Part shown: piece after piece, positions 8,468-18,380 of the stretch
How the letters are laid out: every line of letters starts with the position of its first letter
Position numbering within the stretch: position 1 is the stretch's first letter
Assembly: GCA_024103135.1 (NCBI GenBank)
Contig: JAGFIZ010000057.1
Coordinates: 1 to 64,000 of the forward strand
Direction of reading: 5' to 3'
DNA length: 64,000 bases
Source of the DNA: Bradyrhizobiaceae bacterium
GTDB lineage: Bacteria; Bacteroidota; Ignavibacteria; Kapaibacteriales; Kapaibacteriaceae
Position numbers and translations under genes: made by a program
The notes under the pieces: generated by a model
The model's input: only the letters and a program-made list of their open reading frames with translations
What the model was told of the DNA's origin: nothing
Databases searched by the model: none

Positions 8468-9831
8468 AGTTTTCCAGCATCCAACACATACACCTGGTTG
8501 GCATCGGCGGCATTGGCATGAGCGGCATCGCAGAGATCCTGCTTAGCCAGGGCTTTACCGTGAGCGGCTCCGACCTTAACCGCAGTGAGACAACCGATCG
8601 CCTTGCAGACAATGGTGCACACATCCAGTTCGGACATGCAGCCGAGAATATCGCTGGTGCCGACGTCGTTGTCTACTCTAGCGCCGTAAGGCCAGCCGAC
8701 AACCCAGAGACCCGTGCGGCCATTGCCCAACACATCCCCATCATCCGCAGGGCAGAGATGCTCAGCGAACTGTCACGCCTGCGCTATTGCCTGGCCATTG
8801 CCGGTACACACGGCAAGACAACGACGACGAGCATGTGCGGACTGGCCCTCATGAAGGCCAACATGGATCCAACGGTTATTGTGGGTGGACGTCTGCGTGG
8901 ACTCGGCGGTAGCAATGCTCGTCTAGGAAAGGGCAACTGGATCGTGCTTGAAGCCGATGAGTACGATCGATCGTTCCTGCAGCTTCTGCCAACCGTGGCA
9001 GTGATTACAAACATCGAAGCAGATCACCTGGATATCTACAGCGACTTGGATGACATCAAGGGGGCTTTCGTAGAGTTTGCCAACAAGGTGCCATTCTACG
9101 GCACTGCCTGCGTGTGTCTGGACGATCCCGGCGTGCGGGCCGTTCTACCCAACATCGCCAAGGTTGTCGTTACCTACGGCCTATCGGCTCAATGCGACGT
9201 CCGCGCCGTGAACCCTACCTACCACGAGCGCTCAAGCACCTTTACGCTTACCTACAAAGGAGCGGAGCTTGGCACGATAACGCTTAACGTTCCCGGCGAA
9301 CACAACGTCCGCAACGCCCTTGCAGCCTGCGCCGCAGGGCTAGTATGTCGGGTCCCCTTTGAACAACTCCAGCAAGCACTCGAAGAATTCACCGGCGTCT
9401 ACCGTCGGTTCGAAATCAAGGGCGAGACTCAACAGGCCCTGATTGTAGATGACTACGCCCACCATCCCACCGAAATCGTAAGCACACTTGCAGCAGCACG
9501 CAATGGATGGAATAGGCGCATCGTAGCCATCTTCCAGCCGCATACCTACACCCGCACACGGGACTTCGCCCAGGAGTTTGCCGCCAGTTTTCACGAAGCC
9601 GACGTGCTGATCATTACCGACGTCTACGCCGCACGGGAGCAGCCAATCGAAGGCATTACCGGCGCAACCATAGCCGATGCAGCACGTGCCGTGGGCCACA
9701 AGGCCGTACACTATATCCCTCGGTTGGCCGACGTAGCACCATACGTCCAATCCATTCTGCAGCCAGCCGACCTGGTGATCACGTTAGGGGCAGGCGACGT
9801 ATGGAAGGTTGGTACCGAGCTGCTTGGCTGA
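8464..9831 (+). CDS. murC: UDP-N-acetylmuramate--L-alanine ligase
   Basis: Adds L-alanine to UDP-MurNAc, the first peptide step of peptidoglycan precursor synthesis. The 455-residue protein has the N-terminal HLVGIGGIGMSGIAE nucleotide-sugar motif, the ATP loop AGTHGKTTTTS around residues 113-123, LEADEYDRSFL and the C-terminal VDDYAHHPTE. Length and motif order are typical. The start overlaps the previous stop (ATGA). No other mur genes are adjacent, so it stands apart from a classical dcw cluster. Confidence 0.97.
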   Translation: MKFSSIQHIHLVGIGGIGMSGIAEILLSQGFTVSGSDLNRSETTDRLADNGAHIQFGHAAENIAGADVVVYSSAVRPADNPETRAAIAQHIPIIRRAEMLSELSRLRYCLAIAGTHGKTTTTSMCGLALMKANMDPTVIVGGRLRGLGGSNARLGKGNWIVLEADEYDRSFLQLLPTVAVITNIEADHLDIYSDLDDIKGAFVEFANKVPFYGTACVCLDDPGVRAVLPNIAKVVVTYGLSAQCDVRAVNPTYHERSSTFTLTYKGAELGTITLNVPGEHNVRNALAACAAGLVCRVPFEQLQQALEEFTGVYRRFEIKGETQQALIVDDYAHHPTEIVSTLAAARNGWNRRIVAIFQPHTYTRTRDFAQEFAASFHEADVLIITDVYAAREQPIEGITGATIADAARAVGHKAVHYIPRLADVAPYVQSILQPADLVITLGAGDVWKVGTELLG

Positions 9832-9844
9832 CCAACACACGTAG

Positions 9845-9871
9845 TTGACCAACACTAGTATCCTATTTTTG
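9845..9871 (+). promoter_or_regulatory. Candidate Bacteroidota-type promoter of the foldase pair
   Basis: TTG at 9845-9847, a 16-base spacer and TATTTTTG at 9864-9871 match the TTG/TAnnTTTG promoter form, with a slightly short spacer. The ATG at 9875 is only three bases beyond the box, so the transcript would start at or near the start codon. Confidence 0.55.
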
Positions 9872-9874
9872 CAG

Positions 9875-11998
9875 ATGCTTCATTTCAGACTTGCCTTATT
9901 ATGCCTTTCGGCTGCGCTATTAGTCAGCCCCCTCCCTGCTCAACAATCCAAAACGGCTAACCTCGATAACGAAGTTCTTGCTACCGTCGGCGGCGAGAAG
10001 GTCTTGTACCGTGACGTCGAGCGGGCATTCCAGAAGAATCTCACGCGGCGCGACACGAAGCTTTCGAGCGTTGCAAGGGATACAGCCCTTGACTTCCTGC
10101 ACCTCTACACCAACTATCGCTTGAAGGTGGCCGATGCCATTGATCGTGGCATTGCCAACGACGAAGCCGTGCAGGCCGACATCGCCAACAACCGGAAGCT
10201 CTTGAGCGAAACGTGGTATTTGGACAAGGCCTTTGCCAATGCACGCATCGACGAGCTAGCACACCGTCGGATGGAAGAGGTCAAGCTCAGTCTCATCCTC
10301 TGTGCGGTGACAAACGCAGGAGCAAGCAAGTGGGATAGCGTACGGTCGCTCAACAAGGCCAATGCCATTATTGACGCCCTGTCGAAGGGTGCCGACTTTG
10401 CACAACTGGCCCGCGACTCGTCAGACGACAAGGAAACCGGCAATAACGGCGGCGAGATTCCCTGGATCAGCGGTGGCTCGATTATCAAGTCAGTCGAAGA
10501 TGCCGCCTACTCACAGCCCATCGGTTCATTCAGCAAGAAGCCCATCGAAACACGTTTTGGCTACTTCATCATCAAGGTTACCGATCGTGCACCACGCGAG
10601 GTGGTCAAGTTCCGTCACATCCTCATTCGTGCGAAGGAGCATCGCGACAGTGCTGCATCAGAGTTGTTTGCCGATTCACTACTTGCCATTCTTCATGCAA
10701 AGCCAGCTCAACAACAACGCATGCTGGCAGCTCGCGGACTCACCACTACTGGCGATGTGTTCGAAGATCTGGCCAAGGCGTATAGCGACGACGAAGCTTC
10801 GGGAAGCAAGGGCGGCTATCTCGGCGCACCGTACTCACGCTCTAGCGGACTAGAGAGCAACAATGCACGACTCATTCCTGCCTTCGAATCGGCCGTGTTC
10901 AAGCTCAAGGACAACGACATAAGCGGCAAGGTGCGAACCATCTACGGCATCCATATCATTCGTAGAGACTCAACGCGCATTCCCGACGCCATTGCCGAAC
11001 GCGACAATGCAAAGAAAACCTACAAGCGTCTGTACTTCGAAGAAGACAAACGCAATCACTACGACTCGCTTAAAACAGCTTGGGGCTATCGCTGGGATCA
11101 GCCAACCTACACGCAACTCATGGAGAGCATCGACACTACGCGCAATACCTCCGACGCTACGTGGTCTGCCAAGCTCGAACCAGCACTACTCGACAAGGCA
11201 CTCTTTACCTATCCTGGCAATCGCATCACCGTTAGTGCCTTTGTTGACAGTCTGCACCGACGCAAGGACTTCCAGGGCTACACGCTAAACCGCGCTGGTA
11301 TGGAACGGGCGATGAACAAGATCATCGATCCAATCCTGCTTGAACAAGCAACGAAGAACCTTGACAAAACCGACCTCGACTTTGCAGCACTCATGCGCGA
11401 GTTCAACGACGGCATCTTGTTGTTCAAGGTCGAAGAACAGGAGGTATGGAGCAAGCTCAAGTTCGATACTGCCGATGCACAACGCTTCTTCGATACAACT
11501 CGTTCACGTTGGATGACGGATACCCGCTACGTTGTAAGCGAAATCTACCTGCTATCCGATAGCGCCGTCAATAACATCCAAGGACAGTTGCTGAAGGGGG
11601 CTGACTTTGCCGCGCTTGCACGTGAACACACACAACGCCAAGGTATGCGCGAACGCGATGGCAAGTATGGTCCTGCCTCGCCTAAGACGTCCGTCCTTGC
11701 CAAGTATGCCGAAGAACATCACATGAAGCCTGGCGACGTGTCATCGCCCTTCAAGGCCGATAAAGGCACGGCCATCATTCGCCTGGAAAGCATCGAACCA
11801 CCACGGATGAAGACGTTCGAAGAAGCCACTTCCGAGCTGGCGCCTGCCTATCAGGATCAGTTGCAGAAGAAACTCACTGAACAATGGCTTAGTGGCGTCA
11901 GAGCCAAACATCCAGTGGTCATCAACACCAAGGTCATCGACGCTATCTGGTCAGCCCGTCCCGTCCAAGCCAAGACAAAGAAACCATCACGCAAGTAA
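9875..11998 (+). CDS. Periplasmic peptidyl-prolyl isomerase with three parvulin-like segments
   Basis: A foldase of the PpiD/SurA type for envelope proteins. A signal peptide (LALLCLSAALLVSPLPAQ) is followed by a helical chaperone region and two recognisable parvulin domains: one with NGGEIPWISGG, the second with RHILIRAKEH and KGGYLGAPYS. A third, more degenerate copy lies near the C-terminus (VSEIYLL, GADFAALAREHTQ, KPGDVSSPFK). About 707 residues from ATG 9875, chosen because the upstream in-frame TTG overlaps the putative promoter and would precede the signal peptide. The C-terminus is basic. It is followed eight bases later by a second foldase gene, and the two are probably one operon. 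Confidence 0.87.
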   Translation: MLHFRLALLCLSAALLVSPLPAQQSKTANLDNEVLATVGGEKVLYRDVERAFQKNLTRRDTKLSSVARDTALDFLHLYTNYRLKVADAIDRGIANDEAVQADIANNRKLLSETWYLDKAFANARIDELAHRRMEEVKLSLILCAVTNAGASKWDSVRSLNKANAIIDALSKGADFAQLARDSSDDKETGNNGGEIPWISGGSIIKSVEDAAYSQPIGSFSKKPIETRFGYFIIKVTDRAPREVVKFRHILIRAKEHRDSAASELFADSLLAILHAKPAQQQRMLAARGLTTTGDVFEDLAKAYSDDEASGSKGGYLGAPYSRSSGLESNNARLIPAFESAVFKLKDNDISGKVRTIYGIHIIRRDSTRIPDAIAERDNAKKTYKRLYFEEDKRNHYDSLKTAWGYRWDQPTYTQLMESIDTTRNTSDATWSAKLEPALLDKALFTYPGNRITVSAFVDSLHRRKDFQGYTLNRAGMERAMNKIIDPILLEQATKNLDKTDLDFAALMREFNDGILLFKVEEQEVWSKLKFDTADAQRFFDTTRSRWMTDTRYVVSEIYLLSDSAVNNIQGQLLKGADFAALAREHTQRQGMRERDGKYGPASPKTSVLAKYAEEHHMKPGDVSSPFKADKGTAIIRLESIEPPRMKTFEEATSELAPAYQDQLQKKLTEQWLSGVRAKHPVVINTKVIDAIWSARPVQAKTKKPSRK

Positions 11999-12005
11999 GC
12001 ATCCC

Positions 12006-13286
12006 GTGTTCAAAGTACTCATCCCTTGCTTTCTCGTCCTCGCTACCTGCACGCTTACAGCACAGGATGCCATGGAGCGCATTGTTGCTGTTGTGGGTGA
12101 CGAGATCATCCTCAAGAGCGACGTGGATGGTCAGCTCGAGATGATGGCACAGCGCAACCCGGGGATGGACAAGAACAGTCCAACCGTACGGCAGTTTGTC
12201 CTGGACCAGCTCATCAACGAGCGCCTGGTGCTGGTAGCGGCACGTGAAGACACGACGGTTACTGTATCGGACGAAGAGATCTCGCAGCGCATGGAGCAGC
12301 AGATTGCCATGATGGTGCAGCAGTTCGGCTCAGAGGAGCGCATCGAGCAGCTCTACGGCATGAGCATGGACAGGGTCCGCCGAGAGTTTCGCGACGAGAT
12401 TCGCAAACAGCTCCTTGCGCAGAAGAAGCGACACAATCAGTTTGGCGATGTGAAAGCAACGCGGGTCGACGTTGAGCGATTCTACACCGAGTACAAGGAC
12501 TCCTTGCCGTTGATCCCCGAGCGTGTGGACCTCTATCACATCGTACGGCAGGTAAAGCCAAGCGATGCACAGCGGTTGGAAGCACTTGCACTAGCAAACA
12601 GCTTACGAGATTCCTTGCTCAATCATCATGCAGATTTTGCAGACCTTGCTCACCGATATAGTGCCGACCCCGGTAGTGCGTCACGCGGTGGTGAACTTGG
12701 TTCCGTTGGTAAGGGCAAGTTCGTTCCTGCCTTCGAGGCAGCGGCCTTTGCGCTCGAGCCAAACCAGATTTCCGAGCCAGTCGAAAGTCCGTTTGGCTTT
12801 CACATCATCCAGCTCATCAGCAAGACGGCCACCAGCATCAACACACGGCACATCCTGATCAAGGTCGGTTCAAGCAATGCCGACCAGGATTCAGCGCGAG
12901 CAGATCTTGCACGACTGCGCGACCGAGCACTTGCTGGCGAATCATTCGAAGACCTTGCACGACAGTATTCGGATGAACGCGAGACGCAAGGGTTTGGCGG
13001 TGCAATGGGCGAGATCGAAGTACAACGCCTTCCTCCTGACCTCAAGAAGCCCATCATGGATCTGAACGACGGTGGCATAACCGAACCACTTCCATACGTT
13101 ACCGATCCGACCAAGCCTGGGTATCACATCATCTATCGCAAGCGACTCATTCGCGAACACAAGCCAACGTTGGAGTTTGACTATAAGACTCTAGAGCAGA
13201 TGGCCGCCTTTGCTAAGCGCAACAAGTTGGAACAGAGTTGGATCGAGGAGCTACGTCGCACGAAGTTTTGGGAAGTGCGACAGTAA
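12006..13286 (+). CDS. SurA-like periplasmic chaperone/peptidyl-prolyl isomerase
   Basis: Assists folding of outer-membrane proteins in the periplasm. From the GTG at 12006 the protein starts with a signal peptide (FKVLIPCFLVLATCTLTAQ), then the SurA N-domain (IVAVVGDEIILKSDV, QFVLDQLINERLV), then two parvulin domains with ASRGGELGSVGKGKFVPAFE and INTRHILIKVGSS. About 427 residues, matching E. coli SurA. The frame is open further upstream, inside the previous gene, but that extension has no signal peptide logic. Second gene of a two-foldase unit, convergent with the outer-membrane gene that follows. Confidence 0.9.
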   Translation: MFKVLIPCFLVLATCTLTAQDAMERIVAVVGDEIILKSDVDGQLEMMAQRNPGMDKNSPTVRQFVLDQLINERLVLVAAREDTTVTVSDEEISQRMEQQIAMMVQQFGSEERIEQLYGMSMDRVRREFRDEIRKQLLAQKKRHNQFGDVKATRVDVERFYTEYKDSLPLIPERVDLYHIVRQVKPSDAQRLEALALANSLRDSLLNHHADFADLAHRYSADPGSASRGGELGSVGKGKFVPAFEAAAFALEPNQISEPVESPFGFHIIQLISKTATSINTRHILIKVGSSNADQDSARADLARLRDRALAGESFEDLARQYSDERETQGFGGAMGEIEVQRLPPDLKKPIMDLNDGGITEPLPYVTDPTKPGYHIIYRKRLIREHKPTLEFDYKTLEQMAAFAKRNKLEQSWIEELRRTKFWEVRQ

Positions 13287-13336
13287 GCGTCGGAATACGA
13301 TCGACGGCCAGCGCTCAACTCGTCAACCAGAGCCCC

Positions 13337-15289
13337 TTACCAGATTTTGCCAATCGTGATCCGGAAGATGTTCTCCGAGTAACTCCCACCATAGAGCGGC
13401 GGGATACCCAGCTCCTTGAAGATGTTGTGTTCGGCCCGAATGTCGATGTCGGCATAGTCGCCGAGTCTTACCAAGGCACTCAGGAAATATCCGGCACGCG
13501 TTCCATTCACCTGGTCTAATGCCAGCGTTGATCCACCGTTCACACTAAGCCAGTCAAGTGCAGAATATGCGGCACCCACGTCAATCGTGTATGTGGTTGA
13601 CGAAGTCTGAGCAGCCGTTTGCTCAATAAAACCAACGCCTGCGTTGAGCGTCAGCGGGATTCGTAAGGACACCGATTGCATGAGGTTCACGGTTGTGACC
13701 GTGTAATCGTTCGCATGATGCTTGGTCTCGGCATCCTGTATGCTAAGCGTAAGGTTCGTGTTTGCACCCAGTCCGCTGATCCGATAGGCATAGCCGACTG
13801 CACCGGTGATAACGTCGATCTGATTCTTGTACTGGAGCAAGGTGTCTTGACTATCGCTCTGCTGCGTGTAGGGCGAGTAGCCGACGCGGAAATACGGCCA
13901 CCCACGAACGTTCAGTCCAAGCGAACCGCCGATACTGGACAGTGTACTTGTTGCACGTTTGATTGCAGCAAGGTTGTCTTGATCATGTCGGATGAACGCA
14001 CTCAACGCTAATTGTCGTTTCCATAAACGTTGATCGGCTCGGATATCGTAACGGATGTAGTCCTTACGCAGGTTAGGTACGCCAAGTGCGGAGTAACCAG
14101 CACCGATACGCCTACCCTTCGCACTAATTCGTGTATTCGTCTCACGCAGATTGATCGTCATGCTCCCAGTGGCAGCCCAGTCAAGGTAGGTGCTGGCCGA
14201 ACTATCCACCATGTTCAACAAGAATTCAGGAACGTCGGGAGTACCAAAGCGTGGAGCATTCTGATCGCCTTCCGTAATTGATCCATTCAACTCGCCCTCT
14301 ACACTCCAAACGCCGGGCAATAGGTCAAGACGAAGACTAACACCCGTAATGTAGTTACGCTGTGGCGTCAAGGCAACGCCACTATCTGGCAAGGCCAAGC
14401 TCTGTGCATCATCATAGGCATACATGCCTGTGAATATCACGTGTGTTCCCTGTGGCTTACCATAGCCGATGCGTCCGCCATAAAGCGTCCGCCCGAAATC
14501 ACTGTTATCAAGTGTGGTATACACCGTCGTGTCGACCCGCATGCTATCAACGCGCTGCAACGGTCTTTGTGTGGTCCCACCTACACCAGCTATGTAGAAC
14601 ACACTACCCGGATTCCAGTCACCCCAGCCCCCTGACACCCTTGCGCCCGACAGTGTCAGTGGCGAGAACGTCGGGAACACCGTTCCCACGCCGATGGTCG
14701 GGAGTTGCTGCATGACGTTCTCCACGTCCGTCATCAAACCCATTTGCTGCAGGATGCCCGTGTAGTTTGTCACATCACCATTGGCCAGCTCTCGCATTTC
14801 CTGCAGTTGTTTGTATTGCTCCAACTCCTTCAATCGTTCAGGATCGTACTGGGCTAGTGAATCCTTGACAGCATTGTAGTTGTTGAGCAAGTCGCCCGCT
14901 TCACTCTGGATGTACGACTCAAGTGCCCGTGATGCCCGCTGTGAAACAATACGTTTGATAGCCTCTGGATCGAGGGTAACAGAGAAGGCATTGATTTGCT
15001 GACGGACGTCGCGTTGCTCGGAGCTCACCAGCAAGTTGGCCGTTATAGGCAAACCATAGATTGCCAGCGTAGGATTGATTTCCGCACGCCAGAGATCTGG
15101 CGGCTTCTCCTGGAAGCTGCCTTGCCGAGTCGAGGCCTGACCCAGGATGCGGTAGTTGCCAGTTACCCATACGGGTGCGGCTCCCGCCTCCGTTCCGAAT
15201 GAAATCCACTGAGCCCGAAGACCTAGTGACGACACCATGGTGGCTACCACCACCATTGCGTGCATGGAAAAGCGTGTGCTAGGTTTCAC
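13337..15289 (-). CDS. Putative outer-membrane beta-barrel protein, family not recognised
   Basis: A 650-residue exported protein: N-terminal signal peptide (VVVATMVSSLGLRAQ), a beta-rich segment ending in YGLPITANLLVSSE, then a charged helical stretch around residues 110-170 (YDPERLKELEQYKQLQEM), then about 460 residues of alternating hydrophobic and polar strands with short turns. It ends in a C-terminal aromatic residue (ITIGKIW), as many outer-membrane barrels do. I infer an outer-membrane barrel with a periplasmic helical plug or stalk. It starts 16 bases after the RCC1 gene stop, so both come from the divergent promoter region at 18.2 kb. No named family is recognised. Confidence 0.7.
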   Translation of the reverse strand: MKPSTRFSMHAMVVVATMVSSLGLRAQWISFGTEAGAAPVWVTGNYRILGQASTRQGSFQEKPPDLWRAEINPTLAIYGLPITANLLVSSEQRDVRQQINAFSVTLDPEAIKRIVSQRASRALESYIQSEAGDLLNNYNAVKDSLAQYDPERLKELEQYKQLQEMRELANGDVTNYTGILQQMGLMTDVENVMQQLPTIGVGTVFPTFSPLTLSGARVSGGWGDWNPGSVFYIAGVGGTTQRPLQRVDSMRVDTTVYTTLDNSDFGRTLYGGRIGYGKPQGTHVIFTGMYAYDDAQSLALPDSGVALTPQRNYITGVSLRLDLLPGVWSVEGELNGSITEGDQNAPRFGTPDVPEFLLNMVDSSASTYLDWAATGSMTINLRETNTRISAKGRRIGAGYSALGVPNLRKDYIRYDIRADQRLWKRQLALSAFIRHDQDNLAAIKRATSTLSSIGGSLGLNVRGWPYFRVGYSPYTQQSDSQDTLLQYKNQIDVITGAVGYAYRISGLGANTNLTLSIQDAETKHHANDYTVTTVNLMQSVSLRIPLTLNAGVGFIEQTAAQTSSTTYTIDVGAAYSALDWLSVNGGSTLALDQVNGTRAGYFLSALVRLGDYADIDIRAEHNIFKELGIPPLYGGSYSENIFRITIGKIW

Positions 15290-15305
15290 GTGGTGATGTC
15301 AGCAA

Positions 15306-18140
15306 TTATTTGGTAGCCAGACGTTCAACCCGTAGCGGACCAAGAGGTGGGTTTAGCGGTACTGGCGTCAGATTGGTTATTGGCCCTTCTCCAAGTTGTC
15401 CATCTGCATTCGTGCCCCACGTCCACAGTCCACCGTCCGTTCTCACAGCCATGGCATGCGCACCACCGGCAACGATACCGGTTACGGCATCAAGTCGGGA
15501 CACCTGTACCGGAACATCAGAGCCGACGCGGGTTCCGTTGCCTAGCTGACCAAGCACGTTGTTGCCCCACGCCCATACATGTCCGGTGCTGTCGAGTGCC
15601 AGCGAGAAGCCATCTCCTGCAGCAATTGCTCTGATCTTGGGCAAGCCATCGACTTTCTTTGCCTTCCATCTATCCGTGAACGTTCCGTCACCTAACTGTC
15701 CACTAGCATTTCCACCCCATGCCCACACCGTGCCACCTGCGTCGAGAGCCATGCTGTGGTCAAACCCTGCGGACACCGAATAGATTGGCACACCGTTGCC
15801 AACCTTTAGCGACTGTATCGATACCGTGAATTGTTCTGATGTATCCCGACCAGTCTGACCATGCGAATTCGAACCCCATGCCCAGACCGTGCCACGTGAC
15901 GTTGCTACGAGACCGTGGGCTTCACCTGCTGCGACATCCACAACATTCACAACCTTGCTTTGGAGATAGGGTTGCTTAAAGAAGACGGTACTGTCTACCT
16001 GTCCTGTAGTGCCGTTGATCCAATCATTAAAGCCGGACCCACAAGCATACGTCCGATTCCATCCCCACGTGTAGAGCTTGCCTTCAGTCGTTGATGCAAC
16101 GGAGTGATAGGCCCCATTGGCGACCTTGGCGACCTTGGTAATGCCAGGCACAACAGTTGGCGTACTACGGCGTGACCGATCACCAACACCTAGCTGGGCA
16201 TACTCATTGTCGCCCCAGCCCTTGAGCGTACCATCCTTTTCGACGCCAAAGCTATTCCACACACCAGCGTCCAACGCCGTCACGTGCTGAATTCCCTTGA
16301 CCTTTGCTGGTTCTTTTACAACCCATGGCAGACTCGGTCCGACCGCTCCCTTGGTATTGTTGCCCCAGCCCCACACCTGATTCTTCACGATCAGCGCGGC
16401 AAGCACGGACAGCGAAAGTTTGCTGCTGATGCCTTCCGTAAAAACCAGGTTTTTAAAGTCTGACATGGATTCCTGATTGCCTGCTGCTTGTTCATTACCG
16501 CCACCGCCGCCACCACCCTGGATGTTGGTTTCCGTCCCAATGTTGGTGAGCATGGTGTACAGCGAACCTTTGAATGACTGACTGGTTTCGTTCACGACCG
16601 TTGGAACTTCGACGGACATTCGACCACGCTGCATGTCGGACACGCTGGCCGTAAGATCCTTCCACAACTTTGGATTTGGCTTGTCTTCCGGCGTTGCCAC
16701 CAAGGAGTGTGCCTCGCCTGCAGCCATGACAAGAACAGGGTACTTGACCGTATCAACCTTCTCCTTGTCGATGAACTTGAAATCGTCAACACTTACATAG
16801 CCCGACTTCGAGCTGTCGATCACGTAGATCCGCGCCTTCCTGTTCAGATACTTCAGCATGTTCCATTCGATTGGCGAGAGTCTGTCTGCACTTGCAGCAT
16901 CCTTCAGGTTGGTCGAGGATAAGATGTACCATGGACGTGGCGTGCCAGCTAACGATCTGGTTGGCATGCTAAAGGTATCAGCAGCCGTCTGCTCCATGAG
17001 TAGCTCTACCCGACACTGGTCGTCTGGCCTCCCGCCAAACAGGAATTGCAGCGTCGAGTTCTGGATAGTAAACTCTTGACTGAGCAACGTCCCTTGTGCT
17101 CGTTCTGCATTAATGGGACCGTATGATGACGTCCAGTATTTACCTTGTTGGCCAACCGGACCGAGTACTGGATGTACGTCCAGCACGGGGTCGTCTATGT
17201 ATGCCTCTCCCAAAGGCTCCCAACAGGCAAGCGAGCCAATCTCGAAGTCCCAATTTTCGCCCGGACATTCACCCTCTGGTTTCGCCGGCGCACTCGTGAG
17301 ATCGTCTCTCCGATCGTTCCCGTCATCATTGACATTGTCCATTGGCTTCCACGTAAACCACCAGATTTCACTTTCACCGAGCGACACGACAACCTCACCG
17401 CGCTCTTCGTAGGCCTCGATCATCCAGGCATAGCGCTGTCCGGGTGTGAAGTTGCGTGATGAAATCGGATACATCAGCATCGTGCGTGTAAGGTTCCGTT
17501 GCTGGAACCACGCTGGATTGCGACGTATGGCATCGGCTGGAGTCTGCGTGCCGAACATTTCGGCAATCACGATACGATACTTAATGATCTGCCTAGGACC
17601 TGGAGGCACTGACGCCATCCACGAGAACACCGGATAACGGTCGGGCACATCACTCTCGTCAGGAGGTGCGATAAGTATCGGTACCGACATCCTGTTTACC
17701 GTCGTGAACTTACAGTCCTGTCCTATCACCTGTTGCGTTTCTGCATCAATCACTTCAACGCAGACCTTGTACTCTCCTGTCGGCACATTGCCCGTGCTTA
17801 GCAGAGCGTCCTTATACCGATCATTGCTTTGGTCGAGTTCAATGGGACTGATCTGTGCTGCTGAAATTCTGAATCCTCCTGGTGGACAATCAAACTCAGC
17901 CGAGTGTGCTTCGGCAATGATTCCATCAGGTACGCTCATCTCTTCGGCCGTTCCACGCAAGTACACGCGAACCTTCTGACCAGAGCGATTGTCAAGGTCA
18001 ATCTTCCAAAGATCAGCAACCTTCAACTGGTTGGGAGGGGGCTGTGTAAGGCGTACGTTAATGTTCACTGGTTGCGCCAGTGCGGAAGCGGAAATCCCTA
18101 TAGAAAGGACTAGGATGTGCAGAAGGCGAAGAAACTTCAT
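15306..18140 (-). CDS. Secreted multidomain protein with C-terminal RCC1 propeller
   Basis: About 944 residues from ATG 18140, preferred over a GTG at 18152 because TGAGG sits at a suitable distance upstream. Visible parts: signal peptide (LHILVLSIGISASALAQ); Ig/fibronectin-like beta domains to about residue 280; a beta-sandwich domain about 290-460; and seven RCC1 repeats, each with a W-G-x-N core (VWGWGNN, GWGDN, TWGWN, WAWGSN, WAWGGN, WAWGNN, TWGTN), about 587-930. The first blade seems split: an RCC1-like strand AAGEAHSLV near residue 475 is followed by a roughly 100-residue insertion with a seven-glycine run. RCC1 propellers usually bind proteins; the partner is unknown. Cotranscribed with the barrel gene. 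Confidence 0.8.
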   Translation of the reverse strand: MKFLRLLHILVLSIGISASALAQPVNINVRLTQPPPNQLKVADLWKIDLDNRSGQKVRVYLRGTAEEMSVPDGIIAEAHSAEFDCPPGGFRISAAQISPIELDQSNDRYKDALLSTGNVPTGEYKVCVEVIDAETQQVIGQDCKFTTVNRMSVPILIAPPDESDVPDRYPVFSWMASVPPGPRQIIKYRIVIAEMFGTQTPADAIRRNPAWFQQRNLTRTMLMYPISSRNFTPGQRYAWMIEAYEERGEVVVSLGESEIWWFTWKPMDNVNDDGNDRRDDLTSAPAKPEGECPGENWDFEIGSLACWEPLGEAYIDDPVLDVHPVLGPVGQQGKYWTSSYGPINAERAQGTLLSQEFTIQNSTLQFLFGGRPDDQCRVELLMEQTAADTFSMPTRSLAGTPRPWYILSSTNLKDAASADRLSPIEWNMLKYLNRKARIYVIDSSKSGYVSVDDFKFIDKEKVDTVKYPVLVMAAGEAHSLVATPEDKPNPKLWKDLTASVSDMQRGRMSVEVPTVVNETSQSFKGSLYTMLTNIGTETNIQGGGGGGGNEQAAGNQESMSDFKNLVFTEGISSKLSLSVLAALIVKNQVWGWGNNTKGAVGPSLPWVVKEPAKVKGIQHVTALDAGVWNSFGVEKDGTLKGWGDNEYAQLGVGDRSRRSTPTVVPGITKVAKVANGAYHSVASTTEGKLYTWGWNRTYACGSGFNDWINGTTGQVDSTVFFKQPYLQSKVVNVVDVAAGEAHGLVATSRGTVWAWGSNSHGQTGRDTSEQFTVSIQSLKVGNGVPIYSVSAGFDHSMALDAGGTVWAWGGNASGQLGDGTFTDRWKAKKVDGLPKIRAIAAGDGFSLALDSTGHVWAWGNNVLGQLGNGTRVGSDVPVQVSRLDAVTGIVAGGAHAMAVRTDGGLWTWGTNADGQLGEGPITNLTPVPLNPPLGPLRVERLATK

Positions 18141-18165
18141 GCCCGACCTCACATGATGTTAATGG

Positions 18166-18195
18166 GCGAATCTACATTGAGTTTTGGAAAAACAA
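18166..18195 (-). promoter_or_regulatory. Candidate promoter, leftward arm of divergent locus
   Basis: Minus strand: TTG (18193-18195), an 18-base gap and TAGATTCG (18167-18174), the latter inside CTCAATGTAGATTCGC (18166-18181). That 16-mer is repeated exactly upstream of the rightward gene. It ends 25 bases before the ATG at 18140. TAGATTCG has one mismatch to TAnnTTTG. Confidence 0.55.
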
Positions 18196-18380
18196 GCATG
18201 GGTGTTGAACAACAGAACTCAAGCGAAGTGCTGATCAACTTGAAAGTCGCTCCCTATACCCAAATGCCACGAGCGGCGTCCACCATGACCAAACGCACTT
18301 GCAATTGGAACCTGACCCCGACTGGGTATGTCTGGCGAAGGTTTCAAGAAAAAGCACACCGGGTCGGCAGAAAAAAAATG

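Noticed and set aside
18371-18378. A-run upstream of the rightward giant gene as an intrinsic terminator or frameshift site
   Set aside because: It is outside any gene and has no adjoining stem; more likely part of the promoter region.
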